Assembly (NCBI GenBank): GCA_018713005.1
Contig: DVFX01000006.1
Location: 1 to 40,412, forward strand
Direction: 5' to 3'
DNA: 40,412 nt
DNA from: Scatomorpha gallistercoris
GTDB lineage: Bacteria > Bacillota > Clostridia > Oscillospirales > Oscillospiraceae
Notes under the pieces: model-generated
Told to the model about the DNA's origin: nothing
The model's input: only the letters and a program-made list of their open reading frames with translations
Database searches by the model: none
Made by a program: the position numbers and the translations under genes
Shown here: positions 14,807 through 22,708 of the stretch, in pieces
How positions within the stretch are numbered: position 1 is the first letter of the stretch
Layout: each line of letters starts with the position of its first letter

Positions 14807-16255
14807 ATGCAAAAATACAGCCACAACTACACCATGCTCTGCGATTTCTACGAGCTCACAATGGGCAATGGGTATTTCGTCAGCGGCATGAAGGACACCG
14901 TAACCTATTTTGACCTCTTTTACCGCACAGTGCCCGACCAGGGCGGCTTCGCCATAGCCGCCGGGCTCGAGCAGGCGGTGGATTATATCAAGAACCTGCA
15001 CTTTGATGAAGAGGACATAGAGTATCTGCGCGCGCGCGGCATCTTCGACGAGGGCTTCCTCGACTATCTCCGCGGCTTCAAGTTCACGGGAGACGTCTGG
15101 GCAGTACCGGAGGGAACGCCGGTGTTCCCCCGCGAGCCTGTCATAACCGTGCGCGCCCCCGCCATACAGGCCCAGCTGCTGGAGACCTTCCTGCTGCTGA
15201 CCATCAACCACCAGAGCCTCATCGCCACGAAGGCCAACCGCGTAGTGCGCGCGGCCGACGGCCGGACTGTGCTCGAATTTGGCTCCCGCCGCGCACAGGG
15301 CGCGGACGCGGCAATACTCGGCGCGCGCGCGGCCTACATAGGCGGCTGCAAGGGTACCGCCTGCGTGCTCACCGACCAGCTCTACGGCGTTCCCGCGGCG
15401 GGCACTATGGCCCACGCCTGGGTGCAGATGTTCCCCAGCCAGTACGAGGCCTTCAAGTCCTACTGCGAGACCTATCCCACCAACGCCGTGCTGCTGGTGG
15501 ACACTTACGACACCCTGCGCCAGGGCGTGCCGGACGCCATACGCGCCTTCAACGAGGTGCTCAAACCGCGCGGCATCACCAAGTGCGGCATACGCCTGGA
15601 CAGCGGCGACCTAGCCTATCTCACCCGACAGGCCCGCAAGATGCTTGACGAGGCCGGCTGGACGGAGTGCACCATCACCTGCTCCAACAGCCTGGACGAG
15701 CACCTCATCCGAGAGCTGCTGCGCCAGGGCGCGTGCATAGACTCCTTCGGCGTCGGCGAGCGGCTCATAACCAGCCGCACCAGCCCGGTTTTCGACGGCG
15801 TATACAAACTTGTGGCCGTCGAGGAGGGCGGCGAGATAGTGCCGCGCATCAAGGTCAGCGAGAACGTCGGCAAGATAACCAATCCACACTACAAGCGGCT
15901 GTACCGCTTCTACGGCCGCGATACTGGCATGGCCGAGGCCGATTACATCACCGTACACGACGAGGTTGTCGACGACAGCAAGGACCTGGTCATACGCGAC
16001 CCGGATGCGACCTGGAAGCAGAAAACCATGACCAACTTCCGCGCGCGCGAGCTTCAGGTGCCCATATTCAAGGGCGGAGAGCTGGTCTACAAGCTGCCCA
16101 CCCTGCCTGAGATTCAGGATTACTGCAAGCGCGAGATAGCCACGCTCTGGCCCGAGGTACTGCGCTTTGACTACCCGCACAACTACTACGTCGACCTCTC
16201 CGACCGCCTGCTGGGCATCAAGAACGAGATGCTCAGCGCGGCGCACCACAGCTGA
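14807..16255 (+). CDS. pncB: nicotinate phosphoribosyltransferase
   Basis: The 482-residue protein starts with NYTMLCDFYELTMGNGYF and carries EFGSRRAQGADAAI, GTMAHAWVQMF, LLVDTYDTL, KCGIRLDSGDLAYL and DSFGVGERLITS, all typical of the nicotinate phosphoribosyltransferase family (NAPRT). It converts nicotinic acid and PRPP to nicotinate mononucleotide with ATP hydrolysis, the first step of niacin salvage to NAD. It is cytoplasmic. Length fits the longer bacterial type. Its TGA overlaps the niaR ATG (TGATG), so the enzyme and its likely repressor are translationally coupled. Ribosome site GAGGGG. Confidence 0.95.
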   Translation: MQKYSHNYTMLCDFYELTMGNGYFVSGMKDTVTYFDLFYRTVPDQGGFAIAAGLEQAVDYIKNLHFDEEDIEYLRARGIFDEGFLDYLRGFKFTGDVWAVPEGTPVFPREPVITVRAPAIQAQLLETFLLLTINHQSLIATKANRVVRAADGRTVLEFGSRRAQGADAAILGARAAYIGGCKGTACVLTDQLYGVPAAGTMAHAWVQMFPSQYEAFKSYCETYPTNAVLLVDTYDTLRQGVPDAIRAFNEVLKPRGITKCGIRLDSGDLAYLTRQARKMLDEAGWTECTITCSNSLDEHLIRELLRQGACIDSFGVGERLITSRTSPVFDGVYKLVAVEEGGEIVPRIKVSENVGKITNPHYKRLYRFYGRDTGMAEADYITVHDEVVDDSKDLVIRDPDATWKQKTMTNFRARELQVPIFKGGELVYKLPTLPEIQDYCKREIATLWPEVLRFDYPHNYYVDLSDRLLGIKNEMLSAAHHS

Positions 16256-16767
16256 TGGACGCCGCCGGACGCCGCCGCGCAATAGCTGAGACGCTCGCGC
16301 GCAGCGGCGCGCCCGTGGCCGCCTCCGCCCTGGGCGAGCGCTTCGGAGTCAGCCGCCAGATAGTCGTCGGCGACATAGCGCTGCTGCGCGCTCAGGGGCT
16401 GGATATCACGGCCACGCCGCGCGGCTATGTCCTCGGCAGCGGGCGCGAGGAGGGGCTCAGGCGCACCGTCGCCTGCGTACACGGCTTTGATGGCATGGAG
16501 CGCGAGCTGGACATCATGGTCGACAACGGCTGCACCGTGCTCGACGTAGTCATAGAGCACGCCGTATACGGCCAGCTGACGGGCGAGCTGCATCTGAAAA
16601 GCCGCCATGACGTGGCGGAGTTTATGCGCCGCTCGCGCGAAAACGGCGGCTCCCCGCTCTCGACGCTCACAGCCGGCATACACATACACACCCTGCTTTG
16701 CCCAGACGAGGCGAGCTATGAGCGCTGCGTGCATGATTTGCGCGAAGCCGGGCTGCTGCTGGACTGA
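16255..16767 (+). CDS. niaR: niacin-responsive repressor NiaR (HTH_11 plus 3H domain)
   Basis: The 170-residue protein has an HTH_11 DNA-binding domain (residues about 4-58, GERFGVSRQIVVGDIALLR) and a 3H domain (about 70-165). His76, Glu84, His143 and His145 have the spacing of the nickel-binding set known from the Thermotoga NiaR structure. NiaR represses niacin uptake and NAD genes when niacin is bound. It is coupled to pncB by a one-base overlap. Two copies of one 13-mer in the window, before pncB and before the PfoR-like gene, are its probable sites. Confidence 0.93.
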   Translation: MDAAGRRRAIAETLARSGAPVAASALGERFGVSRQIVVGDIALLRAQGLDITATPRGYVLGSGREEGLRRTVACVHGFDGMERELDIMVDNGCTVLDVVIEHAVYGQLTGELHLKSRHDVAEFMRRSRENGGSPLSTLTAGIHIHTLLCPDEASYERCVHDLREAGLLLD

Positions 16768-16775
16768 ATAAAACA

Positions 16776-16806
16776 AAAAGGCGTGCGCTTGAAGCGCACG
16801 CCTTTT
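16776..16806. terminator. bidirectional terminator between niaR and the LCP gene
   Basis: Perfect 14-bp stem AAAAGGCGTGCGCT / AGCGCACGCCTTTT with a 3-base loop, A-rich on one side and T-rich on the other, between convergent genes. Confidence 0.9.
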
Positions 16807-16818
16807 GCGTGTATTGGT

Positions 16819-18132
16819 TCAGCCGCGCAGGTAGGTGTAATCCGTAAAGGAATCGGCCCCGCCTGCTATGGTGCCTGTGGTGGAGTAGAACCCGCTGGTA
16901 GTCGAGTGCGTGAGGATGTTCAGGTTACTCTCCGTGACCGGCTGGTCGTAGGGGTTGAGCTTCTCGTTTATCATAGTTATCCACTCGTCGACGTAGATGG
17001 AGACGTAGCTCAGGCCCTTGATGGAGTCGTTGTAGTTGGCGGGAATGGTCTGGAAGGTGATATTATCGCTCGAGCACATCAGGAACTGGCGCGCGAAGAA
17101 CGCGAGGTTTGCCGTGTCCATATTTGTGAGGACATACTCCTCAAAAATGTCTATGAACTCCGCCAGGTGCGGGATGCTGCCGAGGGAGATGAACTGGCTC
17201 GCTATGCTCATGAGGAAGTCCTGCTGAGTCTCGATGCGGCCTATGTCCGCCGTAACATATCCTGAGCGGAAGCGCATCACGCCTACGGCCTCTTCTCCGG
17301 TCAGATGCTGCATGCCGGCGTCGAGGTCTATCACCAGATCCTGGGTCGGATCGGTGTAGTGCATATCCACCGGTACGTCGTAATCAACGCCGCCGATGGC
17401 GTTTATCAGCTCAACGAAGGCCTCGAGATTCACTGCCGCGTATACGTCGGGCGTAAAACCGAGGATGTCGGTAATGCCCTCAAGGAGCCTGTCTATTCCG
17501 CCCTGCAGCTTGGCGTCCTGGTCGCCGTCAGTGTTGTTCATGCCGCGCAGGAAGAGCTCGTTTATCTTCTTCGTGCCTCCGGAGATGTTCATCAGCGTGT
17601 CGCGCGGGATGCTGACGACGTTTATTGTGTGGTTCACCGTGTCGAGGCGTCCTACCATAATCGTGTCGGTGTGGTAGGCCACCTGGTCGAAGCCTACAAC
17701 AAGGAAGGTGTACATGCCGTCAACGAGGCTTGCTGGCGCGCCCGCGTTGGGATCCTCGGTCGGCTCCGGCGTGGCGCTGGCCTCTGGATCGGCGCTCTCG
17801 ACAGGCGTGGTCGTGCTCGGCTGCACAAGCCCGCCCTGCTGCCGCTCAGGCGGCTTCTCCCAAAGTGCGTACACTATTACGGCAAGCGCCAGCACGGCCA
17901 CTATGGCTCCGCACACGGCGCCTATCACGCGGCCCTTGGAGCGTTTTTTCCCTCCTGATGGCTTGCGTCCGGGCCGGTCCGGGCGCTGGACGGGACGGGT
18001 CTCCCCGGAGGCTCCGTTTGCTACGCCTTCCTCGGGCTCATAAATGTCCCCGCCGCGATATTCCTCTTCCCTGCGGGAATGCTCCCGGCTGCCGCCGGAG
18101 TGCCCGCCGTGATGATTTCCGTTTAACTTCAT
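16819..18132 (-). CDS. LCP (LytR-CpsA-Psr) family protein
   Basis: The 437-residue protein has a hydrophilic, charged cytoplasmic N-terminus (1-67), one membrane helix (about 68-90), a Pro/Thr/Glu-rich linker (100-135) and an extracellular LCP domain (about 140-330) with FLVVGFD, HTDTIMVGRLD and NVVSIPRDTLMNI; Asp156 and Arg177 are at the conserved pyrophosphate-binding positions. LCP enzymes attach undecaprenyl-linked glycopolymers to peptidoglycan. An SLH protein encoded in the same window would need such wall polymers, but no direct link is seen. Single gene; ribosome site AAAGGGG. Confidence 0.92.
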   Translation of the reverse strand: MKLNGNHHGGHSGGSREHSRREEEYRGGDIYEPEEGVANGASGETRPVQRPDRPGRKPSGGKKRSKGRVIGAVCGAIVAVLALAVIVYALWEKPPERQQGGLVQPSTTTPVESADPEASATPEPTEDPNAGAPASLVDGMYTFLVVGFDQVAYHTDTIMVGRLDTVNHTINVVSIPRDTLMNISGGTKKINELFLRGMNNTDGDQDAKLQGGIDRLLEGITDILGFTPDVYAAVNLEAFVELINAIGGVDYDVPVDMHYTDPTQDLVIDLDAGMQHLTGEEAVGVMRFRSGYVTADIGRIETQQDFLMSIASQFISLGSIPHLAEFIDIFEEYVLTNMDTANLAFFARQFLMCSSDNITFQTIPANYNDSIKGLSYVSIYVDEWITMINEKLNPYDQPVTESNLNILTHSTTSGFYSTTGTIAGGADSFTDYTYLRG

Positions 18133-18273
18133 GGGTACAGCCCCTTTGCTATATATACTGCGACATTAGACGCAAAAAGCGCAGCAATGTTTCACGCGTG
18201 GTGAACATAATAACACAAGTTTATGAAGAAATCTACTGCTTACAGCATTTTTTTGCATATGCCTTCTTAGACG

Positions 18274-18302
18274 TTGACACACGGACCTATGCGTGCTATC
18301 AT
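18274..18302 (+). promoter_or_regulatory. promoter of the HTH-GNAT operon
   Basis: TTGACA (18274-18279), 17 bases, TATCAT (18297-18302). Confidence 0.87.
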
Positions 18303-18305
18303 ATT

Positions 18306-18321
18306 CGTAACTAAAGTTACG
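18306..18321 (+). promoter_or_regulatory. operator candidate at the start of the HTH-GNAT transcript
   Basis: The perfect inverted repeat CGTAAC-TAAA-GTTACG covers the expected transcription start and ends before the ribosome site AGGAG. GTAAC/GTTAC elements also flank the start of the 21259 gene transcript behind a promoter with the same -10 box, pointing to autoregulation and a small shared regulon. Confidence 0.55.
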
Positions 18322-18336
18322 ACAGGAGTTATCATT

Positions 18337-18936
18337 ATGGGCGAAGAAAAGATTGAGGCCAAGCCACGCAAGGCCAAGGCCGCGAAGCCGCCGCGCGAGC
18401 CCAAAGCGCCGAAGCCGCCGAAGGAGCCCAAGCAGAGGCGCGAACGAGTATTGGAAGCGGCGGACACATTTGTGCCGGAGACGGGCGAGGAGACGATGAA
18501 CGACATCTTCCGCAAGCGTCTGGCCTACCTTATGAACGGGAACAACGCGCAGGGCAAGGCGGTGAACATACAGGAGCTGGCCGACGCCGTAGGCGTATCG
18601 CGGCCCGCTATACGCAAGTACCTCAAGCCCAAGGGCAGTACGCCCACCACTCCCAGTGCGAGCACAGTTTGCGCGATAGCGCGCTACTTCGGCACGACGC
18701 CGGACTTCCTGCTCGGCTTCGACACGCCGGACACAGAGAGCGCGCGCCGCGCGGTCGAGAGCGACTACTACAACGCGCTGGGCCTGAACCAGCGCACCAT
18801 AGACGCGCTGCGTTCCCTGCGCGAAAAGCAGGCCGACGAGCGCATATCCGAACGCGCGGCCCGGCTGCTGGCGATGCTCGACAAGCTCATCTGCGATTTT
18901 GCCGGCGACGCCGAGAGCCTTTTGGAGGAGAAGTAA
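18337..18936 (+). CDS. HTH transcriptional regulator with Lys/Pro-rich N-terminal tail
   Basis: The 199-residue protein has a disordered Lys/Ala/Pro tail (residues 5-36, repeats of the KPPREPKAPKPP kind), then an XRE-like helix-turn-helix (about 57-128) with VNIQELADAVGVSRPAIRKY and ARYFGTTPDFLLGFD, then a helical C-terminus. The tail may add non-specific DNA binding. The start at 18337 follows AGGAG by 8 bases; an upstream in-frame ATG lies inside the promoter. It is directly followed by the GNAT gene with no gap. The regulator's targets are not known; its own promoter holds a GTAAC-GTTAC dyad. Confidence 0.82.
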   Translation: MGEEKIEAKPRKAKAAKPPREPKAPKPPKEPKQRRERVLEAADTFVPETGEETMNDIFRKRLAYLMNGNNAQGKAVNIQELADAVGVSRPAIRKYLKPKGSTPTTPSASTVCAIARYFGTTPDFLLGFDTPDTESARRAVESDYYNALGLNQRTIDALRSLREKQADERISERAARLLAMLDKLICDFAGDAESLLEEK

Positions 18937-19554
18937 ATGGATGTCACAATACGCCCCGAGGAAGCGCGCGACTACGCCGCAGTTGAAAACCTTACGCGTG
19001 AGGCCTTCTGGAACGTCTACAGCCCGGGATGCAGCGAGCACTACATAGTCCACCGCGGGCGAGGAGACGCCGAGTTCATCCCGGAGCTGAGCCTGGTGCT
19101 GGAGCTCGATGAGCGCATTGTAGGCCACATAATTTATTTCAAGTCCCGCATAGAGCTCGACGGCGGCGGCAGTATGCCCTGCCTCATCTTCGGCCCCGTC
19201 AGCATCGACCCGGCCTATCAGCGGCGCGGCCTGGGCAAGCGCCTGGTCGACCGCTCACTGGAGCTCGCCGCCGGTATGGGATACGACTGTGTGTGCATAG
19301 AGGGAGACATTGCCTTCTACGGCAAGTGCGGCTTTGTCGTGGCCGGCGGTAAGGGTATACGCGAATCCGGGCAGCCCGAGGGAGAGGTTTCAAACCACTT
19401 CCTGCTGCGGGAGCTGCGCTGCGGCGCGCTCTACGGCAAGACAGGGCGCTTTGTCATCCCCGACGTGTACAATGTCAGCGAGAGCGAAGTAGAGGAATTC
19501 GACTCGCGCTTCCATCCCAAGACTAAATTGCGCCTGCCGGGCCAGCTGGCATAA
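18937..19554 (+). CDS. GNAT family N-acetyltransferase (YhbS-like)
   Basis: The 205-residue protein has the GNAT acetyl-CoA-binding motif A, VSIDPAYQRRGLGKRLVDRS, followed by CVCIEGDIAFYGKCGFV, which is typical of the COG3153 (YhbS) subgroup. The C-terminal part (about 150-205) extends beyond the minimal fold. Substrate unknown. It begins right after the stop codon of the HTH gene (TAAATG) with GGAGGAG inside that gene's end, so the two are co-translated. The operon ends at a strong terminator. Confidence 0.85.
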   Translation: MDVTIRPEEARDYAAVENLTREAFWNVYSPGCSEHYIVHRGRGDAEFIPELSLVLELDERIVGHIIYFKSRIELDGGGSMPCLIFGPVSIDPAYQRRGLGKRLVDRSLELAAGMGYDCVCIEGDIAFYGKCGFVVAGGKGIRESGQPEGEVSNHFLLRELRCGALYGKTGRFVIPDVYNVSESEVEEFDSRFHPKTKLRLPGQLA

Positions 19555-19595
19555 AAAACGCCCCCGCTTCTCTGCGAAGCGGGGGCGCTGCTTTT
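19551..19595. terminator. bidirectional terminator between the GNAT and PfoR-like genes
   Basis: Perfect stem CGCCCCCGCTTC / GAAGCGGGGGCG (19559-19570, 19576-19587). On the minus strand it is followed by TTTTTTAT; on the plus strand a CTTTTCT lies close after it. Confidence 0.9.
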
Positions 19596-19596
19596 C

Positions 19597-20670
19597 TCAG
19601 TTGAGCTTGAGGTCGCCCTCTTTTATCCAGCCTATCTTGCGGCAGAGCAGTCCAAGCGCCCAGCATATCACGGCGGGCAGCACGAAGCATATCAGCACCA
19701 GGCCGAGGTAGTCGAACCAGGTGGGGTCGATCGCGGCCGCACCCTTAGCAACGGCGGCCTCGGTCGGATTGAGCCAGCCGGTCCAAACCCCCAGCGGGCC
19801 GCAGAGGCCGCAGGTACCCATGCCTGAGTTTATCGCGTCTCCGTTCATCTCCATCTTAAAGACGCAGGTGGCAATCGGGCCGGTTATCATGCTCGTGACA
19901 ATGGCGGGTATCCATATCTTCGGGTTGCGCACGATGTTGCCCATCTGGAGCATGCTCGTACCCAGGCCCTGGCTCACCAGGCCTCCCCAGCGGTTTTCGC
20001 GGAAGCTCATGACGGCGAAGCCGACCATGTTGGCGCAGCAGCCCGCCACGGCCGCACCTCCGGCAAGGCCGGTCAGTCCGAGCACCGAGCATATAGCTGC
20101 CGAGGATATTGGCAGCGTCAGCGCGATGCCAACGAGGGCGGAGACGATGATGCCCATCCAGAAGGGCTGCAGCACCGTAGCCAGCTCTATCAGGCTGCCT
20201 ACATAGCGCGCGCCGGTGCCTATCGGCGGCGCAATCAGCGCCGCAAGCGCCACGCCGGAGAAGATGGTCACAAGCGGCGTCACGAGTATATCTATCGGCG
20301 TCTCCTTGCTCACGACTTTGCCGAGCTCGGCGGCGATTATCGCAACAACCAGCACTGCGAGCGGCCCGCCCGCGCCGCCCAGCTCGTTCGACGACCAGCC
20401 GACTGCCGTGAGTGAGAAAAGCACGAGCGGCGGGCACTTGAGCGCCCAGCCTATCGCCACCGCCATCGCCGGGCCGCTCATTGCGCTGGCGTAGCCGCCG
20501 ACGGTGGTGAATATCTCCACGCCGGTCTGCGAGCCGAGCGTATTGAGTATCGTGCCTATCAGCAGTGAGCAGAAAAGGCCCTGCGCCATTGCGCCCAGCG
20601 CATCTATGCCGTAGCGCTTGAGTGAAATCTCAATGTCTTTGCGCTTGAGGAACGCCCCCACCTTGGACAT
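19597..20670 (-). CDS. PfoR/PTS_EIIC_2-type membrane protein, candidate niacin-related transporter
   Basis: The 357-residue protein has about ten hydrophobic segments and resembles the PF13303 (PTS EIIC-like, COG3641 PfoR) family: AMSGPAMAVAIGWALKCPPL, SSNELGGAGGPLAVLVV, MVGFAVMSFRENRWGGLVSQ, GTCGLCGPLGVWTGWL. Family members are annotated as sugar PTS permeases or toxin regulators without firm proof, and no EIIA/EIIB gene is nearby. The start MSKVGAFLKRKD at 20670 is chosen; a GTG three codons upstream is possible. The promoter carries the 13-mer shared with pncB, so control by NiaR and a role in niacin or NAD precursor movement are inferred. Confidence 0.8.
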   Translation of the reverse strand: MSKVGAFLKRKDIEISLKRYGIDALGAMAQGLFCSLLIGTILNTLGSQTGVEIFTTVGGYASAMSGPAMAVAIGWALKCPPLVLFSLTAVGWSSNELGGAGGPLAVLVVAIIAAELGKVVSKETPIDILVTPLVTIFSGVALAALIAPPIGTGARYVGSLIELATVLQPFWMGIIVSALVGIALTLPISSAAICSVLGLTGLAGGAAVAGCCANMVGFAVMSFRENRWGGLVSQGLGTSMLQMGNIVRNPKIWIPAIVTSMITGPIATCVFKMEMNGDAINSGMGTCGLCGPLGVWTGWLNPTEAAVAKGAAAIDPTWFDYLGLVLICFVLPAVICWALGLLCRKIGWIKEGDLKLN

Positions 20671-20696
20671 ACATATCACCGTTCCGTTCAAATTGA

Positions 20697-20717
20697 CTTT
20701 ACAGGTGTCTTGACACC
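20697..20717 (-). promoter_or_regulatory. NiaR-box candidate in the PfoR-like gene promoter
   Basis: The minus strand reads GACACCTGTAAAG (20697-20709), matching 12 of 13 bases of the site before pncB. An overlapping dyad GGTGTC-TT-GACACC spans 20704-20717. It lies just downstream of the -10 box, over the start of transcription, a typical repressor position. Confidence 0.6.
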
Positions 20718-20727
20718 CGTGGTGTAC

Positions 20728-20756
20728 AGTGTAACGCCGGAGCGGGTCGATGTCAA
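20728..20756 (-). promoter_or_regulatory. promoter of the PfoR-like gene
   Basis: On the minus strand TTGACA (20751-20756), 17 bases, TACACT (20728-20733). Confidence 0.83.
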
Positions 20757-20784
20757 CCCTAGATATTAACTTAACGATGTGCAT

Positions 20785-20820
20785 AAAAAACGCCCCCGGC
20801 CTATGGCCGGAGGCGTTTTT
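20785..20820 (-). terminator. terminator of the small secreted protein gene
   Basis: Stem AAAACGCCCCCGGCC / GGCCGGAGGCGTTTT with loop TAT and one mismatch, ending in T-rich sequence on both strands. Confidence 0.85.
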
Positions 20821-20830
20821 GCGGTTTTTA

Positions 20831-21259
20831 TCAGGCACGGGCGTACTGGAAGGCCACGTCAATGACCACGCCCTGTGCGGGCATCACGAAACTGTAGGTC
20901 TCTCCTTTTACCCGGCTCACCTCCAGGGTGCTGCCGTTTGCGGTGATTGCGGAGACGGACGCGGTTTCAAAGCCCTTGTCGGGCTCCACGGTGAAAGTGA
21001 CGGTCTTGCCTGCTATAGCGTCGGAAACTGTGGGCGTCACGCTGCCGCCGTGCTGGGCGGAGGGGACAACGCTGTACGTCTCGTTCCCGGATACCTGCGC
21101 CAGGTTGAGCCTGGAGCCGGAGATTGCGTCCGGCGTGGTGTCCATGCCTGAGGCAGTCGTCGGGAAAATGAGTATGGCGACGCACAGCGCAGCTATAAGT
21201 ACAAGCATCGGCAGTGTTACACGATGTCTTGTAGGTTTGGCGTGTCTGGCTTTGTACAT
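20831..21259 (-). CDS. small exported protein with one InlB-like repeat domain
   Basis: The 142-residue protein has a basic N-terminus and one hydrophobic helix (LPMLVLIAALCVAILIF, residues about 16-32) that acts as signal or anchor, then a single beta-rich unit (about 70-140) with GGSVTPTVSDAIAGKTVTF, VEPDKGFETASVSA and YSFVMPAQGVVIDVAF, of the divergent InlB B-repeat type (PF18998). The large SLH protein of this window has the same kind of unit. The ATG at 21259 is preferred to 21268 because AGGAG needs the spacing. It would be displayed at the membrane. Function unknown. Its control region holds several GTTAC elements. Confidence 0.75.
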   Translation of the reverse strand: MYKARHAKPTRHRVTLPMLVLIAALCVAILIFPTTASGMDTTPDAISGSRLNLAQVSGNETYSVVPSAQHGGSVTPTVSDAIAGKTVTFTVEPDKGFETASVSAITANGSTLEVSRVKGETYSFVMPAQGVVIDVAFQYARA

Positions 21260-21274
21260 CGCTTGCATCTCCTA

Positions 21275-21298
21275 GGTTACATAATATTATTTCGTAAC
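21275..21298 (-). promoter_or_regulatory. GTTAC/GTAAC pair at the transcription start of the small secreted protein gene
   Basis: GGTTAC (21275-21280) and GTAAC (21294-21298) face each other directly downstream of the -10 box, as in the HTH operon promoter (18306-18321). Operator candidate. Confidence 0.45.
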
Positions 21299-21301
21299 TA
21301 C

Positions 21302-21330
21302 ATGATAATGTTTAATTCGGTAAGATTCAA
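21302..21330 (-). promoter_or_regulatory. promoter of the small secreted protein gene
   Basis: On the minus strand TTGAAT (21325-21330), 17 bases, TATCAT (21302-21307). Confidence 0.8.
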
Positions 21331-21350
21331 GCAAAAATTCAGATACATAA

Positions 21351-21410
21351 GGTTACAAACTAGACATAATAGTTACAAAATAGAAAACAAGGTTGCAATA
21401 TCACTACATA
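21351..21410. repeat. three direct repeats with a 20-base period
   Basis: Units start GGTTACAAA (21351), AGTTACAAAA (21371) and GGTTGCAATA (21391), exactly 20 bases apart, about two helical turns. They lie upstream of the minus-strand promoter at 21302-21330. A further AAAGTTACG is at 21455-21463. They look like stacked binding sites for one regulator. Confidence 0.6.
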
Positions 21411-21500
21411 TTGTGGACAGTGCCGGGAAAAAGTCTATAATTTGTCGCCGCCCGAAAGTTACGCTTTGCGCCGGATTTGCGGCGCACGGCATTTGGGCTG

Positions 21501-21529
21501 TTGCGGCATGGGCGATTCCGTGATAGAAT
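21501..21529 (+). promoter_or_regulatory. promoter of the DUF362-PH operon
   Basis: TTGCGG (21501-21506), 17 bases, TAGAAT (21524-21529) with TGA before the -10 box. A second -10 box TATAAT lies at 21436-21441 with a TGGACA 16 bases before it, so two starts are possible. Confidence 0.55.
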
Positions 21530-21583
21530 TATTCAACTTTACTTTCACAGCCACCCCCGCTTATATGTAAAGGAGGACATAAC

Positions 21584-22696
21584 ATGACCGCATCCAAAGT
21601 ATACTTTTCAGACATGCGCACCGGCCCGGAGAGCGCCAATCTCCCGCAGAAGCTGCACAATCTGATGAAGGCCGCAGGCTTCGAGGGCATAAGCTTCGAT
21701 GGCAAGTTCACCGCCGTGAAGATGAACTTCGGCGAGCCGGGAAACCTCGCCTTCCTGCGCCCCAACTGGGCCAAGGTTGTCTGCGACTACGTCAAGCAGC
21801 TCGGCGGCCTGCCCTACCTCACCGACTCCAACACTCTTTACGTCGGCGGACGCCGCAACGGGCTTGAGCACCTCGAAAGCGCTTACGCCAACGGCTTCAA
21901 TCCCTTCCAGACGGGCGTACACACCATAATAGCCGACGGCCTCAAGGGCAGCGACGAGGTATGTATACCCGTCGAGGGCGGCGAGTATGTCAAGGAGGCC
22001 AAGATTGGCCGCGCCATCGCCGACGCCGACGTTGTAATCTCACTGAGCCACTTCAAGGGCCACGAACTCACCGGCTTCGGCGGCGCGATAAAGAACCTCG
22101 GCATGGGCAGCGGCTCCCGCGCGGGCAAGATGGAGATGCACTCGGCCGGCAAGCCCTTCGTACGCACGGCCGACTGCATCGGCTGCGGCCGCTGCATCAA
22201 GAACTGCGCCCAGGGCGCGCCGGTCATCACCGAAGGCAAGTGCGCCATAGACCGGGACAAATGCGTCGGCTGCGGCAGGTGCATCGGCGTGTGTCCCAAG
22301 AAGGCCATAGAGGCCCCGTTCGACCAGGCCAACGACGTCCTCAACTGGAAGATGGCCGAGTATGCCAAGGCCGTATGCCAGGACAAGCCCAGCTTCCACA
22401 TATGCCTCGTCATAGACGTCAGCCCCTACTGCGACTGCCACGCCGAAAACGACGCGCCCATCGTGCCCAACGTCGGTATGTTTGCCAGCTTTGACGCCGT
22501 CGCGCTCGACGAAGCCTGCGCCGACGCCGTAAACGCCCAGACACCCATCCCCAACAGCGCCCTCGGCGAGGCCGAGCACTGCCACCACGACCACTTCACC
22601 GATGTATTCCCGACCACGAACTGGCGTTCCTGCCTGGAGCACGCCGAGAAGATTGGCTTCGGCACCAGGCAGTATGAACTCGTGAACATAAAATAA
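21584..22696 (+). CDS. DUF362 protein with two [4Fe-4S] ferredoxin motifs
   Basis: The 370-residue protein has an N-terminal DUF362 domain (KMNFGEPGNLAFLRPNW, LTDSNTLYVGGRRNG, SLSHFKGHELTGFGGAIKNL) with a 2[4Fe-4S] ferredoxin insert at about residues 195-245 (CIGCGRCIKNC and CVGCGRCIGVCP), followed by the DUF362 C-terminal part. DUF362 proteins are widespread in anaerobes and thought to be iron-sulphur electron-transfer proteins; no reaction is established. No membrane segment. Ribosome site AAAGGAGG. It is followed after 12 bases by the PH-domain gene. Confidence 0.9.
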   Translation: MTASKVYFSDMRTGPESANLPQKLHNLMKAAGFEGISFDGKFTAVKMNFGEPGNLAFLRPNWAKVVCDYVKQLGGLPYLTDSNTLYVGGRRNGLEHLESAYANGFNPFQTGVHTIIADGLKGSDEVCIPVEGGEYVKEAKIGRAIADADVVISLSHFKGHELTGFGGAIKNLGMGSGSRAGKMEMHSAGKPFVRTADCIGCGRCIKNCAQGAPVITEGKCAIDRDKCVGCGRCIGVCPKKAIEAPFDQANDVLNWKMAEYAKAVCQDKPSFHICLVIDVSPYCDCHAENDAPIVPNVGMFASFDAVALDEACADAVNAQTPIPNSALGEAEHCHHDHFTDVFPTTNWRSCLEHAEKIGFGTRQYELVNIK

Positions 22697-22708
22697 AGGA
22701 GGAAGTAC

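Noticed and set aside
21351..21410. 20-base direct repeats as a CRISPR array or plasmid iterons
   Set aside because: Only about 8-10 bases of each 20-base unit are conserved, there are no separate spacers, and no cas or rep gene is near; regulator sites fit better.
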